A stretch of 64,000 bases of DNA from positions 43,189 through 107,188 of the forward strand of contig JASAMV010004719.1 in NCBI GenBank assembly GCA_030248065.1, written 5' to 3'. Positions 1 to 11,478 of this stretch are shown one piece after another. This DNA comes from Rhynchonema sp. JSB1_4. Taxonomy: Eukaryota; Nematoda; Chromadorea; Monhysterida; Xyalidae. Position numbers and translations under genes: made by a program. The notes beneath the pieces are model-generated. The model was not told the origin of the DNA and did no database searches. It was given only the letters and a program-made list of their open reading frames with translations. The stretch's first letter is position 1. Every line of letters starts with the position of its first letter.

Positions 1-90
1 GCGCGTAGCGCGCGATTTTTTGCCTATTTGGGACAAAAATACCGATTTTGAGCCATTTTGAGGCAAAAATACCCATTTTGGGGTCGAAAT

Positions 91-200
91 GTGTTGACGA
101 TAGATAGATTGTTCCCAGAATTTGTTGACGATAGATAGATTTGCCCATAAGTGTTGACGATAGATAGATGAAATCAAAAAGTGTTGACGATAGATAGATG
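91..200. repeat. 30-bp tandem repeat, four units
   Basis: Four copies of an 18-bp core (TGTTGACGATAGATAGAT) begin at 92, 123, 152 and 182. The cores are identical and are separated by unrelated 11-13 bp fillers, so the period is 29-31 bp. Immediately after comes a G run and a C run (about 206-242), then more C-rich sequence to 272. No gene is seen here. Conserved cores with variable fillers would also suit a protein-binding array, but nothing else supports that. Confidence 0.8.
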
Positions 201-959
201 AATTTGGGGGGGGACCCCCCCCCCCCCCCCCCCCCCCCCCCCAAGTACTACCCTGCCTCCCCCCCCCCCCCAGGAACTACACTGCCCCCGTCCGACAATA
301 ACACGACAGTCACAAAAAAATCTTGCGACAGAAAACTTACAGGTGCAGTGGCAACAGAGCGACTTGATGACCTTGTGGCATTGTTTAGCGACAAGGTGAT
401 CGTCTGCGACGCCAAACGCGACCGCGCAACTTTACAAAACATTGCGTATTGCGATGCGACTGCGAGCGACAGCCGGCCGGCGGCGGCGATTCACAAAAAG
501 TCCGAGAAGCAGAAACGAGAGTAAAACGAGCCTCTAAAATAAAATTTGATGTTAATTTGATTGAACAGATTTCAAAGCTTGAACAGAAAAAACAAGTGAT
601 GCGACGATAAGCACAAATGTTTGATTTTGGCTCGCTCGCATGCAGCAAATCGCAAAGTGCATGTATGTGCAAGTTTCAGAGTTTCTCTTTCATTACATTT
701 TTTTGTGGATCCATAATTTTTCCGGTTCTTATGTTGTCACGTGTTCACCACCGGAAGATGTGTCACGGTGAGCCTAAATATATTCGTAAGCGTGGCCCAA
801 GCTCAAGCCTAAGCCCAAGCCGTGGTTCAGAACCATGTTCCTTGAAATTTTTTGAATTTGAATTTGAATTGAATTTGAACGAATCCTCCCGGCGCGGTCA
901 CGGTGTCATTGGCACAAGGATGTACTAATTTGATGGCACCAGTGTTGGAGCTGGGGGGT

Positions 960-1345
960 TTGGGGGTTGCCATCCCCCCAGTACAGTAGGTATCCGTATC
1001 CCCCTCGCCTGGTACAGTAGGTATCCCCCGATGTTTGGCATGGTACACTAGGTATCCCCCGATTTTTGCCCCGGTACAGTACGTATCCTCCGATTTTGCC
1101 CCAAAGGTGCCTATATTTTTACCAAAATGGCGAAAATTAGTGTAAAACCGATGCTTTTTACCTCAAAATACCCAAAACTCGCGCGCTACGCACGCAAGTT
1201 CCACGTTTTCACACGACTCCACACAAAAACATTTAAATTTTTCACCCAAAAACCTACCCCCCAACCCCCAGGCCATCGGCCCTGGTACAGTAGGTATGCC
1301 CCTCTCTCACCCCGGTACAGCAGGTATCCCTCTCCAGAGTACCCC
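960..1345. repeat. degenerate repeats of GGTACAGTAGGTATCC
   Basis: At least six diverged copies of GGTACAGTAGGTATCC, usually followed by C-rich sequence, lie at about 979, 1011, 1042, 1073, 1283 and 1313. Irregular spacing indicates an eroded tandem array. No coding potential is seen in the surrounding 300-2200 region. Confidence 0.7.
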
Positions 1346-1454
1346 CAACACTGGATAGCGCTTTTCTGATAAATGAAACTTGCTCAATTAAGCTGAGCCT
1401 GTGCGTGTGCACTGTACCCCACCCATGCCACGTTCACTCGTCGTTGTGTACCGT

Positions 1455-1515
1455 TCGATCTGGCAGGCTAGGCAGTGTTTGGCCAGGTTGGTTCTGGGAT
1501 CAAGCCCCAGCGAAC
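1455..1515 (+). repeat. possible 5S-rRNA-derived SINE head, copy 1
   Basis: The stretch resembles the internal part of 5S rRNA, which holds the pol III promoter: a CGATCTGGCAGGCTAGGCAG block like the A box and intermediate element, then CCAGGTTGGTTCTGGGATCA like the C box. A second copy is near 11895, and both are followed by a loosely similar body with GGGTTAA and CTTTCATCC/CTTCCATCC. I infer a 5S-type SINE or 5S pseudogene; the similarity is partial. Confidence 0.35.
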
Positions 1516-2234
1516 GGAGCAACATCAAAATGGTGTCGTGGGTTAACTAGCCTTTCATCCCTGAGAAGGGTTGGCAAAGGGGAAGCGGCAATCGCTGTGG
1601 GTAACGGGCATCTACCCATGAGAGTTGTTGGCATGTACGTCCCTCTCCCTCGTGGGGCCTCAATTCTGCGCAATGTGGCTTTACCGTTTTACCTTTGTGT
1701 GTAGTCCCAGAAAATAAAAAATACACAAACAAACATAAATGGTTACGCGTAACTGTTTGCAGAACTGATTTAGTTTGCAGGCGTGTGTGTGTGTCGTATA
1801 TGTGCGCTGATTTGTGTTGATTTCTGCCAAAAATACAATGTGTAATGCTGTCCGATGTGGTCATGATATCACCGAGGCGCAACAGGAATTCCAGAAAAGG
1901 ATTTACACCAGGGGACTTTATGTTTGCTTGCACAATGAGTCTCAACATATGGGCGTTTGCCGTTTTCATCCTGTGTGTACCTCCCGACAACCTCATACTG
2001 CCGCACTGACAGCATCCCTTGGACAGCAACCTTTCATTTTGCAAACCGGTTTGTAAAAGATGTCCTAAATAGGCAGGATATCCAGTCCAACGCGAGTCTT
2101 TTTGCAAACAAAGATTTACACCTTTTATGTTTGGCACACATAGATACAAAACTCACTCATTTCGGTCACCTGACAGAAAGTTGAGAGATTCCTTGCCGCA
2201 CTGAAATAGTTTTGCGGCCTTATATTTCATCAAC

Positions 2235-2930
2235 ATGATGCGAAAAGAGGTGGTGACAACGATTTCCAGGTACTACGACGATCGCGGCAAGCAGATCACG
2301 GTAACTAATTTGTTATAAGCAAAAAATTTGCTTTGTAAGGCGTTGATTTCGCGCAGGAACACACCGAGACCGAAGCGCGCGAGATGAACGGCACAACGCT
2401 GGAGCGCAGCAAACGTGATGTTTCAACGAAACAGGGCGATGTGGTTGACACTCGGCTCTTGCGAGCATTGCCGATTGTGGCCGTGATGGAGAAGCCGAGT
2501 GAGAAATTGAACGCACGTGTGTGGCTGTTGCGTGACCTGGATATGTTTCGTGAGCAGGTTTGGGCACTGAAGACACTCAAACGGAAATTGGTCTTTTTGC
2601 GTGACTCTTTGTGGTCTCCACATAAATGCGCGGCGGTGACGTGTCCGCCCTGTCTGGCAATGGGAAAATGCACAACAGTTTTCAGATAGGTATTTCGAAA
2701 CCGGGCGTCGTCGAACATGAAATGCGGAAGAAAATTAAGAAAGTAAACGGTCATTTCAGCTCAATCGTACCAAGCGCTACGACGCGCTGCTCGAATCGAT
2801 CGAGAACAAGCCGGACGTCAACGGGGGCAAGAATGGCTCAGCCAAGGTGCGTTTCAGAATTGTCGGAAAGCCGATGCTCGGCCAACACGTCCAGAAATGT
2901 GTCGACTACTTTGATGCCGCTGACAAATAA
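2235..2930 (+). CDS. small unrecognised protein, three exons
   Basis: Exons are 2235-2300, 2357-2557 and 2760-2930, all joined in phase 0, giving 145 residues from ATG ATG at 2235 to TAA. Donors are ACG|GTAACT and CAG|GTTTGG; acceptors are GCGCAG and ATTTCAG. The protein is hydrophilic and basic, without signal peptide or membrane segment, and has an SKRDVSTKQ stretch in the middle and a KVRFRIVGKP stretch near the end. Reading through the second intron would meet a stop at 2687, which supports the splice. I do not recognise the family. Earlier exons upstream cannot be excluded because the start was chosen only as the first in-frame ATG. Confidence 0.55.
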
Positions 2931-3553
2931 TCCCTGTTTTGAAATCATTTTCATTCTGCTAAATGTGTCATAAGTTGGCACGGTATGTACGTTCAAATAT
3001 AATTAATTGTCATGTGATTACGTCTGAAGAATACTGTTTATTGTTATTGTTCAGGAAGAAGTATTTCGGCAGAAATTGCACTAGTTTTTTTAGTTCGACT
3101 GTTCAATCAAACCACAATTACTAGCGAACACAGGTTTTAACTTACCTTTCTTTTCATCTTTGACATTCATTTTTGTAAAAACCAGCTTCTAATAGAACTA
3201 TGGATTAATAAAATGTTTGCGTACGACGCCAAACAATGCATAATATTTTCTGACGCAGGGAACTTGCTCGACAATCAGGACAAGAAAGTGCAATAATATG
3301 CAGAAGGTCCAATTTATTACCAACGACGTGCAGTTCTAACGATAATGCTCGCGAAACAATTGAAAAAAGGCCACGTTTGACAATAGTCGTAAAATTGGCA
3401 GTCACTATGGCCACTAAAACACACTGCCAAACAACTGAAGGCAAAAAAACAGCGGACAAAGAATACGTTGCCACTTGCTGTATGTGGGATCGGTCTTTGT
3501 CTAAGTCCAGTGGTGCCAGAATCTTAGCAAACCAAAAGAAGGGCAAACAGGGT
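2931..3553. other. intergenic, nothing supported
   Basis: AT-rich spacer between convergent genes on opposite strands. I see no RNA gene, repeat or exon with coding character. Confidence 0.6.
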
Positions 3554-5756
3554 TTATGGGGCGCAGAATTCTTCGACTGGGGTCGCTGTGAACGCTTGAT
3601 CGTTTTTGACAGACAAGCTTCGGATTTTCGGTTTTCCCCAGCTATCACCGCCTTCATCGTATTCCTCCACACATTTCAGCGAGCCCGTATCGTAGTTGTG
3701 TCCACCGAGAGCGTAGATCTTGCCGTCCCACCGAACCAAGCCTAAAATAGGAAAAAAACGTATTCGGGAGGAAGGTAAGCAGGTCCGAGCAGGGTTGGGC
3801 AAAAAAAACGACGGCGTTTCTTCTTTTAAAAATTGACGTCTTGTTCAAAAAAAACGCCTGGGTCGTTTTTCGCTTTTTTAAATACTGAATTTCCTCCTGA
3901 TTTTTTTTTTGAATTTTTCCTGATTTTTCAGGGAAAGTACCCTGATCATCAAGGAAAATCAATTTTTTGTCCCATTTTTTTCAAAAAATTTTCGACCAAT
4001 TTTTACTTTGTCGAGATACGTCGATATACGGAGTTTGATTTTCAATGATGACCCCGGCCAAAGTTGGTCCCATGATGCGGGTCTGATATGGGGTCCTAGG
4101 AACTCGCTAGAAAAGGGTTGAAACCCGTTTATTTTGCCTCAGAACACATAGAATTACTTCATTTAACCACGTTTTCTTCCCAACATGAGCGTTTTCCAAT
4201 TTTTTGGGGGGCATATTTTGGTCATCTGGGCGTTTTAAAAAAGCGTTTTTTAAAAAAAAAACGTTTTTAAAAAAACGATTTTTTGAAAAAAAAGTTTTTT
4301 GCCCAACCCTGGGTCCGAGAAATAACAGAAAAAAATTGGTTTTGAGCCGAATTGATTTGATATACATAGGCACATCCTACCCAGTCGATCTCGTCCGGTG
4401 TTCATGTCAGCGAGCTTGCTCCACGTGTTTGATGTTGGGCTGTACTTTTCACAGCACGACAGCGAATGCACAGGACCAAATCCACCACAGACCATGATTG
4501 AGCCATCATTCATGCGAACAGCTCCGGCATTACCACCTGTATGCAAATGATTTCGTAACCCACCACATGAAGTTTTACTTACAAAAGTCATTTGAAGGCT
4601 TACCTCGAGGTGTCGGGATGTTAGGCAGCACAGTCCATTGTTTGTAAATAAAGTTCCAGACCATTGACGGTCCCATTAGAGTCTCTCTGGTCAGTTTGTT
4701 TCGCTTGTAGCCGGCCATTAGGTACATTTGCAGTTGATCTCTGTCGACAACCACAGCTTGATGGGCTGCTTGAAACGGCATTTCCATCTCAGGCGCGATT
4801 TTACATTCCCTGGAGCATGTTGACGTCCATTTCTGCGGTTTGACAGAAAAGTAAGATCAATGTTGGCCACACACCTTTTGCACATGTCGCAAATTTCGCA
4901 TGAAGACAACATTTGTCCATTTGGTCCGTACCCACCGCAAACGTAAATTCTGCAATAAATCGCTCATCTTGCTAGCGATGATTGGCTTTAACATCATGTA
5001 CACCGCAATCTACACTACGACGAACGCGAAAAACAGGAAAGGATTAATTAATTAATTTCCTCACTTTTCGTCGATACACGCTGACACGTGTGCTGCTCTG
5101 GGTATAGTTAAGTTGCCGAAAATTCGTGTTTTGTCCTTTTCGAAGTCATGCTCGACAATTTTGCTTTCCAACCCACGTGTCGCTGGCTCCTGCCCGCCCG
5201 ACACGTACATCTTACAGTAATCACACAGTGAGACTGATGGGAAAGTGATGAAGTCGGTCTCCAAACCTGAATAATGCGCGCAGTTAAGTTATTGTTGTCG
5301 AAAAACTGTAATAAAAGCATAACGGACCGAAATTCTCCGGCACGAGTCTGGGTTCCTCATCTGGCAGATAAACTTGTCCTTGTCGCATGTATGATCCTGG
5401 TACAACAATACCAGTGTTGCCGAAAAACGCCGTCGTTACCCTGAGCGCACAAGAAAGTAAAATTAGGCAGTTCATTGTGGTTGATTATTTCTTCTTGCCG
5501 CTTTATTTTGTCTGAAAGATCAGTGAACAGCTGTGCTGCGTCATCAAAGTCACTGTTACATTCAGGAGCGGTGGCGCTGGAGTGGGAATGTTTCGAAATC
5601 TTATAAAGCAGATTCCATTTTGCTGCCATTAAATCACTTACAACAGTCCAAGGAACTGATCCAAACAAAGCACAATTGCCAAGTCTCGAACAGCAATACT
5701 TTTGAATGAATGTCCATGAATACTTTTGCTGCATAAGAACTGTTCATAGGGTTTCG
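3554..5756 (-). CDS. kelch-repeat protein, 5' end unresolved
   Basis: Eight exons join in phase on the minus strand: 5756-5642, 5576-5440, 5396-5328, 5266-5065, 4949-4875, 4809-4604, 4536-4381 and 3741-3554 (TAA). They encode about 381 residues. Five kelch blades show the Gly-Gly doublet or its remnant: YVSGGQ, IYVCGGYG, MYLMAGYK, IMVCGGFG and IYALGGHN. Two blades carry CxxC-type pairs (CDYC, CEICDMC), unusual for a cytosolic kelch protein and suggesting an oxidising compartment. The region before the propeller has no clear BTB or BACK domain. The start codon is not found; a further exon must precede 5756 because that exon is entered in phase 1. Intron 4380-3742 holds a hAT-like MITE. Confidence 0.8.
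3790..4311. mobile_element. hAT-like MITE, subfamily A copy 1
   Basis: Terminal inverted repeats CAGGGTTGGGCAAAAAA and its complement bound a 522-bp AT-rich element without coding capacity. It is flanked by a perfect 8-bp duplication, GGTCCGAG (3782-3789 and 4312-4319). CAGGG ends with 8-bp target duplications are typical of the hAT superfamily. It lies within the last intron of the kelch gene. Related copies are at 30414 and 58568. Confidence 0.9.
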
Positions 5757-8495
5757 CTGCAAGAAGACAACTGTATCTTGAAAAGTTTAGCGTGATGATC
5801 TACTTTTATTGACAGCGCGTTCGTTGAAGCAGTGACGTGTGCAAAAACAAATTCCATCAGTGAGAAACGATAAAATGTTTCATTCCAATTATGAATGAAC
5901 AGCAGTTTCAAGTGACCACAATAAAAAAGCAACGTGTGTCTACTTTTTGTCTGCGACTTAATAACACTTTCATTAATTAACACCTCGCAGCAAGCAACAA
6001 ATGAATATTTGAGGGACGAAAACAAACTGTCCATGAACGTGACGGAAACATGCGACAGACACATCAGTCTCATGCACATAGATTGAGAAGTTTTGATTAA
6101 CGAAGCGCACGAAAAACACTTTTTGAATAACAAATTGATGCACGAGCAAAATTATTAAGACGAACAAGATCGCGCCCAGAAAATAACCGACCGAGCCTCC
6201 GCCCACTTTCAACAGACAATTAATCACGGCAGTGGTTGGTTAACCTGAACGCATCTAAAATACCACGGTTCTCATTGCGTCGCAAAACTCGCATGGTTAT
6301 AAAACGCCAGTCACTTATTGTACTTGATTGTGTCACTTTTTTGCAGCTACGTAACAACTAAACCGCTGTCTGCGTTTACTGGGAAGAACTTGGGGTCTCA
6401 TTGAAGGCCGCCAAATGTCTGCGATGGAGGAAACGGTCAGTTGATTTTTGAATTGTTCACTTGTTCATCATGACCAAACGTGACAAACAGCGAATAAATT
6501 TTTGCCTTGTGTGTGAATAAGGATACACGATAACTAATGCCAAGATGTCCATGAACACTTTTGGTTTTATGTGCAGACTATCACACCAAGCGTAATCACT
6601 TCCTGTCGAACAATGAAATCGCATGATTACAGATCGGCCGTAAAAAACGAACTTTACTGACTTGTGAGCGCAATTTTGATAGAACAGCAAACTTTTGATC
6701 ACAACTTTCACAATCTAATCGCATATTAACATTATTTTCCAGTTGTTACCTGGAACCTGTTGTGTACAGTAATGCCAACATGTTCCGAAGCGCTCGGTTT
6801 TGACTGACTTACCTGTCTAACAGCGTGACAACCGACATTTTGGAAGGATTTGCCGATCCACACTTGTGTTTTGACCCAACATTGCATGTGCACTTGTCTC
6901 AATGCTAATTTGTAGAATACAGACGTACGGATTAGTTTTCCGTTCGGTGTTGAGCGGATAAAAAGTCCGCGTGAAATTGAAACCGAAAGTATGTTGTACA
7001 GCCCAGATTAAAGGTCGCTGCGTGTAATCGGTGCATTATACACAAGGAAATTTTTTTATTACCTAAGTTTTTTAACCTTAGGTTGCCTAAGAAGATTTTT
7101 TTGGCGCGGCTGAACAACGACGAATAAACGAAACTTTGAAATTGCCTGTACGATTAGTGAACAACGGAACAATAACCGGTATATTAGGCTGAAGTGACAC
7201 GCAGCGCTCTGACGCCAAATCATCTGGTGATATGAATCTGCAGGATCAAAACAAAACAGGTTAATTATTATGTGGTTTCACACACTCATGGAAAAGGTAA
7301 ACTTATCTGTTTGTCTGAAGAAACAAAGGCTCTTAAAACTACACAAACCGAAATGCGTTCTGCTAATACAGTTCTTCACGATTTTAGGGAGCAAAAGACT
7401 GGAAAACTTTTTAGGAACGAGAGCAGACGGAAACCTGTTGCTGTTGCCATTTCTAACTCACTGATGGTTTTTTGCGTTTCATCACGATCTGCAACGTGAC
7501 CACAGGGCTCCTTTTAGAAAGAGATTGTACTGAAATGAATCGAGCTCCTTTTTTGTTCTGACATTGAACAACGGTTCAGCCATTTGTACATCGTCCTGTC
7601 TGGGGGATATAAGGGCCGGTTCAGACACCAAGCTAATTTCCAAGTCTAGCGATGCAGACTACGGATGGTTGGGAAATGAATGTAAACGTCGTGCATGCAA
7701 TTTATTTCAGTACATCCCTAATTGGATTTTCTTTCTTTCGACGTGTGCACCTCGATTAAGAACGAGTTTTGTAGCCCCCAGACACGCACGCAGTAGCTGG
7801 CGTTATGCACTGCTTAGTCTAGGAAGTATGGTAAATTACTTTCAGCGCATGCGTATAAACACCGTTTGATAGTTAATATTGCAGCAGCACTCTGAATTAA
7901 AAAGGGGAAGACCTCCCAACTTGATGAGAATGCGTAATATGATTGCAACTGTGGTGCTAATTGAATTGTTGTTGCGTGTCTGTTTAGCCTTGCGAGCATT
8001 GGTTACAATATATATAGAATCCATCCCCAAATTTCCAAAAAAAAAAAAAAACCACAACAAAAAAAAAAAAAACACCCCAAGTGCGACCAATATCATGTAC
8101 CAATTACAGTCAACTTTTTTCGTGTCTGCTTGTTTGATAAGTAGGATACCGACAGAAACACGTGAGAAAACAGGTTCTTTACCACCAGCCAAAGTCAAGA
8201 CGAATTGTACAAGACACTTGGACGATCGCACAGTACACAGAAATTGGTGTGACGAAAGAGGCTCCCGTTTAGAATAACAAACTAAATCAATTTAGCGTCT
8301 GGAGTATTGACCTTGGCTTTAAATAGATTGCGCACCGCATCGCAAGGAAAAACCTGGCACAAAAAACGGGAGTCGAATAGATAAAATTCGAACGGTGCTT
8401 CATTTTTACAAAAACAATTGGAACTATATGTAAATGTAGTGTAACATTGTTTTAGAGATGGGCTCAGATAACTGATAAGAGCACTAATTGCTTTT
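5757..8495. other. intergenic or undetected 5' exons
   Basis: No gene can be supported. On the minus strand at about 6227-6120 a frame encodes a strongly hydrophobic run (GYFLGAILFVLIILLVHQF) ending at a possible donor. It has no ATG and its phase does not fit the kelch gene, so it is only a candidate membrane-anchor exon. A-rich runs lie at 8038-8073. Confidence 0.4.
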
Positions 8496-11478
8496 TCACC
8501 CTACCACAAACACAAGCGTGACGATAAAATTGAATATTAGCCCCACGAACAGCAGTATGAGATCGATTCGAAAACAAAGGGTTGCCGCGGCTTCAGTAGA
8601 TGCATCATCTTGAGCCATATCGTGAAGGTGGCGCTTTATCAACCGGTGGATTTCCACCATGCGCTGTTCCTGAACGAAACATGAGTTATCAAGGCCCTCG
8701 CATAAAACTTATAAAGCTGAGACTGGTAATTATAACTGTCTCACCATTGGAGTCGTCGTCCGGATGTTCAAGTGGTTAAACTCCTAAATTACACAACATT
8801 ATGCAAATTTGAGAACAAAATTGACAAAGCACCGTTACTTGTACCGTCTCTATCGGATTCTCTTTCCCATCATCCACCATCCAGCGAAGAAATGTTGGTA
8901 TGCGACCAGTTTTGTTGCAGTAAATGTGCAAGTACATGATGCCCACAGCGATAAACGTACAAATAACACAGATGACTAGTTCGATCAACAAGAATGTGCC
9001 TGCATATCGGCAAAGATTTAGTACATCTGGAGCCAGTTTCTACTCTGTTTCTACACTTCGGCGAAATTTTTTTTCCTCACCTCAGACTGAGTATGCATAA
9101 TTATAGGTCCGTAAGTTTCTGTTTCAAAATAAAAGGTCCAATTTGACCTGGAAATCACGATAAACTGTAAAATATTTGTACCCACCGACTGAGCTGGGTA
9201 GAAATATTAATGTTTGGATTTACGCCGCAACATCATGACACACCCACCGCTCCCACCCTAAGTCCGGCAATCGCACATACAAATGGCGAAGCATTTTTGG
9301 GTATGACTATAGCCTCACACATTTTTACCCTTGTGGCTCCTTTTGCACTGCGATAGAGTGTAGAATTCTACGCCAGCGAATGGCAACTCAAACTCTACCC
9401 AGTTTCGTACATAAATTTGCACCCGGGGAGGACTTCCTACAACCGAATAGCAACCGGGTTGTGGTGCTACTTTGATTAATATGCGTACCCAGTTTCGGGA
9501 ATTGTGCATAGTTCTTTGGCATGGTCTCGGCAACTGTGACGAACACAACGCAAATGGCCAGCAAAGCGGTGATGCCAATGTTTATCTGCGAACGAGAGTC
9601 ATTCCTTATTCAAAATTATAACTAAATACGGTTTTAAACAAATATTTTCAACAAACCCGTTCACCACGTTCTCGTGTGTGCGAAGTCGGGGAAAACAGAC
9701 CCACAATTGCGACAAAAGTGACTATGGAGCCTTGCAAAGCTTGGGTAACTATGTAGAAACCTACAGAGAGATAAAATCAGTCGTTGTATCTGTCGACCAC
9801 GGATTTTAATCAGCGCTAAAAAATCAAACCGGGCTTTCTGGCAAAACTAAAGGAGTTGATCACGCGCGATACAGAAAACGTGCCAAGGATGCCAGTTGTG
9901 ACTTCAAGGAAGTCTTCGGTTGAGCCGCATTCCTTTATGTCCCATTCTGAAATTTTTTTGAAAACTAAAAATAATACTAAAGATGTTAAGGTGTTGAAAA
10001 ACATAAGGCGTGACCTGGATTTATAACTTCTTCGCAGCTTAGCTTAATTTTGGTACCCACGACTGCACGTAATATCATCTGATCTTTGCTAAAGGCAATC
10101 GAACTGTATGGGATTTCGCACTTCTGCAAACAACAGATCATCATTCTGATTATGTTGCGGCATTCATTCCTTGTTCATTCATTCTTTGGAAAAGTCTCCC
10201 AAGTGGCACATACTTGCATATCTTTCGGAAAATCAGACACATCAAATGTGCATTTGGCATTTACTACTTCGTAGACGGTAGAACCGAGCGTTCCGTCGAA
10301 TTTGAGAGCTACGATTCGCTCGTTATTGTCTATCAATTCCGCGGTGTTGCTAAAAAAAACTGGTCTCTATTTTACAGAATCAAGCTACAACAGAGCATTA
10401 AATAAAAGAGAGAAACTACTCAGTTTTTAAGAAGGATTTCAAGGACATGGCTCCACGTTGGCGAGCTTGTTCTGGGTGCCATTGTCAAGTAACCTATTTG
10501 TCGAATGGGCTCAAAGCGAGATATTACACGCTATTACTGACTCACATCATGGGCGAGAAAACAGCGGGTTTCCAGACAGAGTCGCCTGCAATCATTAGTA
10601 CTGGGATGCCACCGAAATCAGTTGGATTCCAACGCAGACGAGAATCACTCCATCCCTGAAGAACACGAACTAGGAGTTGCTTGAGATAACCGATATTTCT
10701 GTGGTTGCTGTTGAGTGAAACCATGTTTGACCTTTTCCTTGTCGGACACGGCCAGAAAATCAATCATGAACACGAGCTACACGAAATACAAAAATATAAA
10801 AATGTCAAAAATATAAAGAGTGACATCAAACTTCGTGACCGTATTGGATCGAATTGACTTGCCTTGGTCATGCGCGAGTCTTGCATCAAGGGCATAAAGA
10901 AGGTTACTGGAGCTACTATTTCGTCCTGCTTGAAAGTAATTCACTCTTGGGTCCCGGAACATCTTTTACGTCGCTCGAGGTTAGTGGCATTCCGAACTTC
11001 CTCCTGTATTTAATTAAAAAAAAACGCACGTGTGACCAAGGCAAGACCGGTCCGATCCCGTCTCTTCAGAAAGCTTGATATCGCTTAAATAGAACATTTT
11101 AATGCTTGCTCACCAGAATTCGAAGTTGTTTGTATGTGACGGTTTCGGCTGATTCCAGCTAAAAAATTACGGTTTTTCCACTCCAGCCCAGTTACTCGAT
11201 GAGCACCAACGGTGGATGAAAACAAACAGGGCACCAAAAAGTAGTGCACGAAAACAACCAAGTTGCTTTCTTACCACTTCAATTAATCCCATCAAAGCAA
11301 TCTCCATTTGAACCGTTAATGGTCGACCGGGAAGCATTGGCGGAGGCATACGTGCGTCATAATTTTGCATCAACATGTTCAGGAGTGCCGTGTCAGGAGA
11401 CACTTGCGTCTGGTTATTCTGACCCTTTACGCAGCTTAAAACGGCTAAAGCACATATTCGACGAGTAAGTAGTGACAT
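8496..11478 (-). CDS. Cys-loop ligand-gated ion channel subunit 1
   Basis: Eleven exons (11478-11275, 11158-11114, 10655-10546, 10349-10214, 10123-10015, 9946-9830, 9760-9657, 9585-9489, 8999-8845, 8783-8745, 8669-8496) join in phase to 429 residues. There is an N-terminal signal peptide, then an extracellular domain with WxP-type loops and the Cys-loop (Cys, 13 residues, Cys, containing DFPKD). M1 begins at GFYIVTQALQG, M2 follows GER as INIGITALLAICVVFVTVAE, M3 is in exon 9 and M4 ends the protein. Glu before the M2 Arg is the cation-channel pattern, whereas anion channels have Pro-Ala-Arg. No vicinal Cys pair of acetylcholine-binding alpha subunits is seen, so the ligand is unknown. The 39-nt exon 8783-8745 in the M3-M4 loop is absent from the paralogues and is the least certain part. 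Confidence 0.92.

Noticed and set aside
91..200. CRISPR-like array
   Set aside because: Only four units with 11-13 bp fillers in a eukaryotic genome; spacers are too short and no cas genes exist.
2384..2689. Single-exon reading of the small gene ending at 2689
   Set aside because: It ends in a stop at an apparent acceptor and omits the downstream exon that joins in phase from a CAG|GTTTGG donor.
5284..5475. Alternative kelch start with a signal-like MNCLILLSCALRVTTAFF
   Set aside because: The frame overlaps a donor/acceptor pair (5439-5397) whose removal joins two exons in phase with the upstream exon chain. The signal-like run is a shadow of the real exon, though an alternative start cannot be fully excluded.
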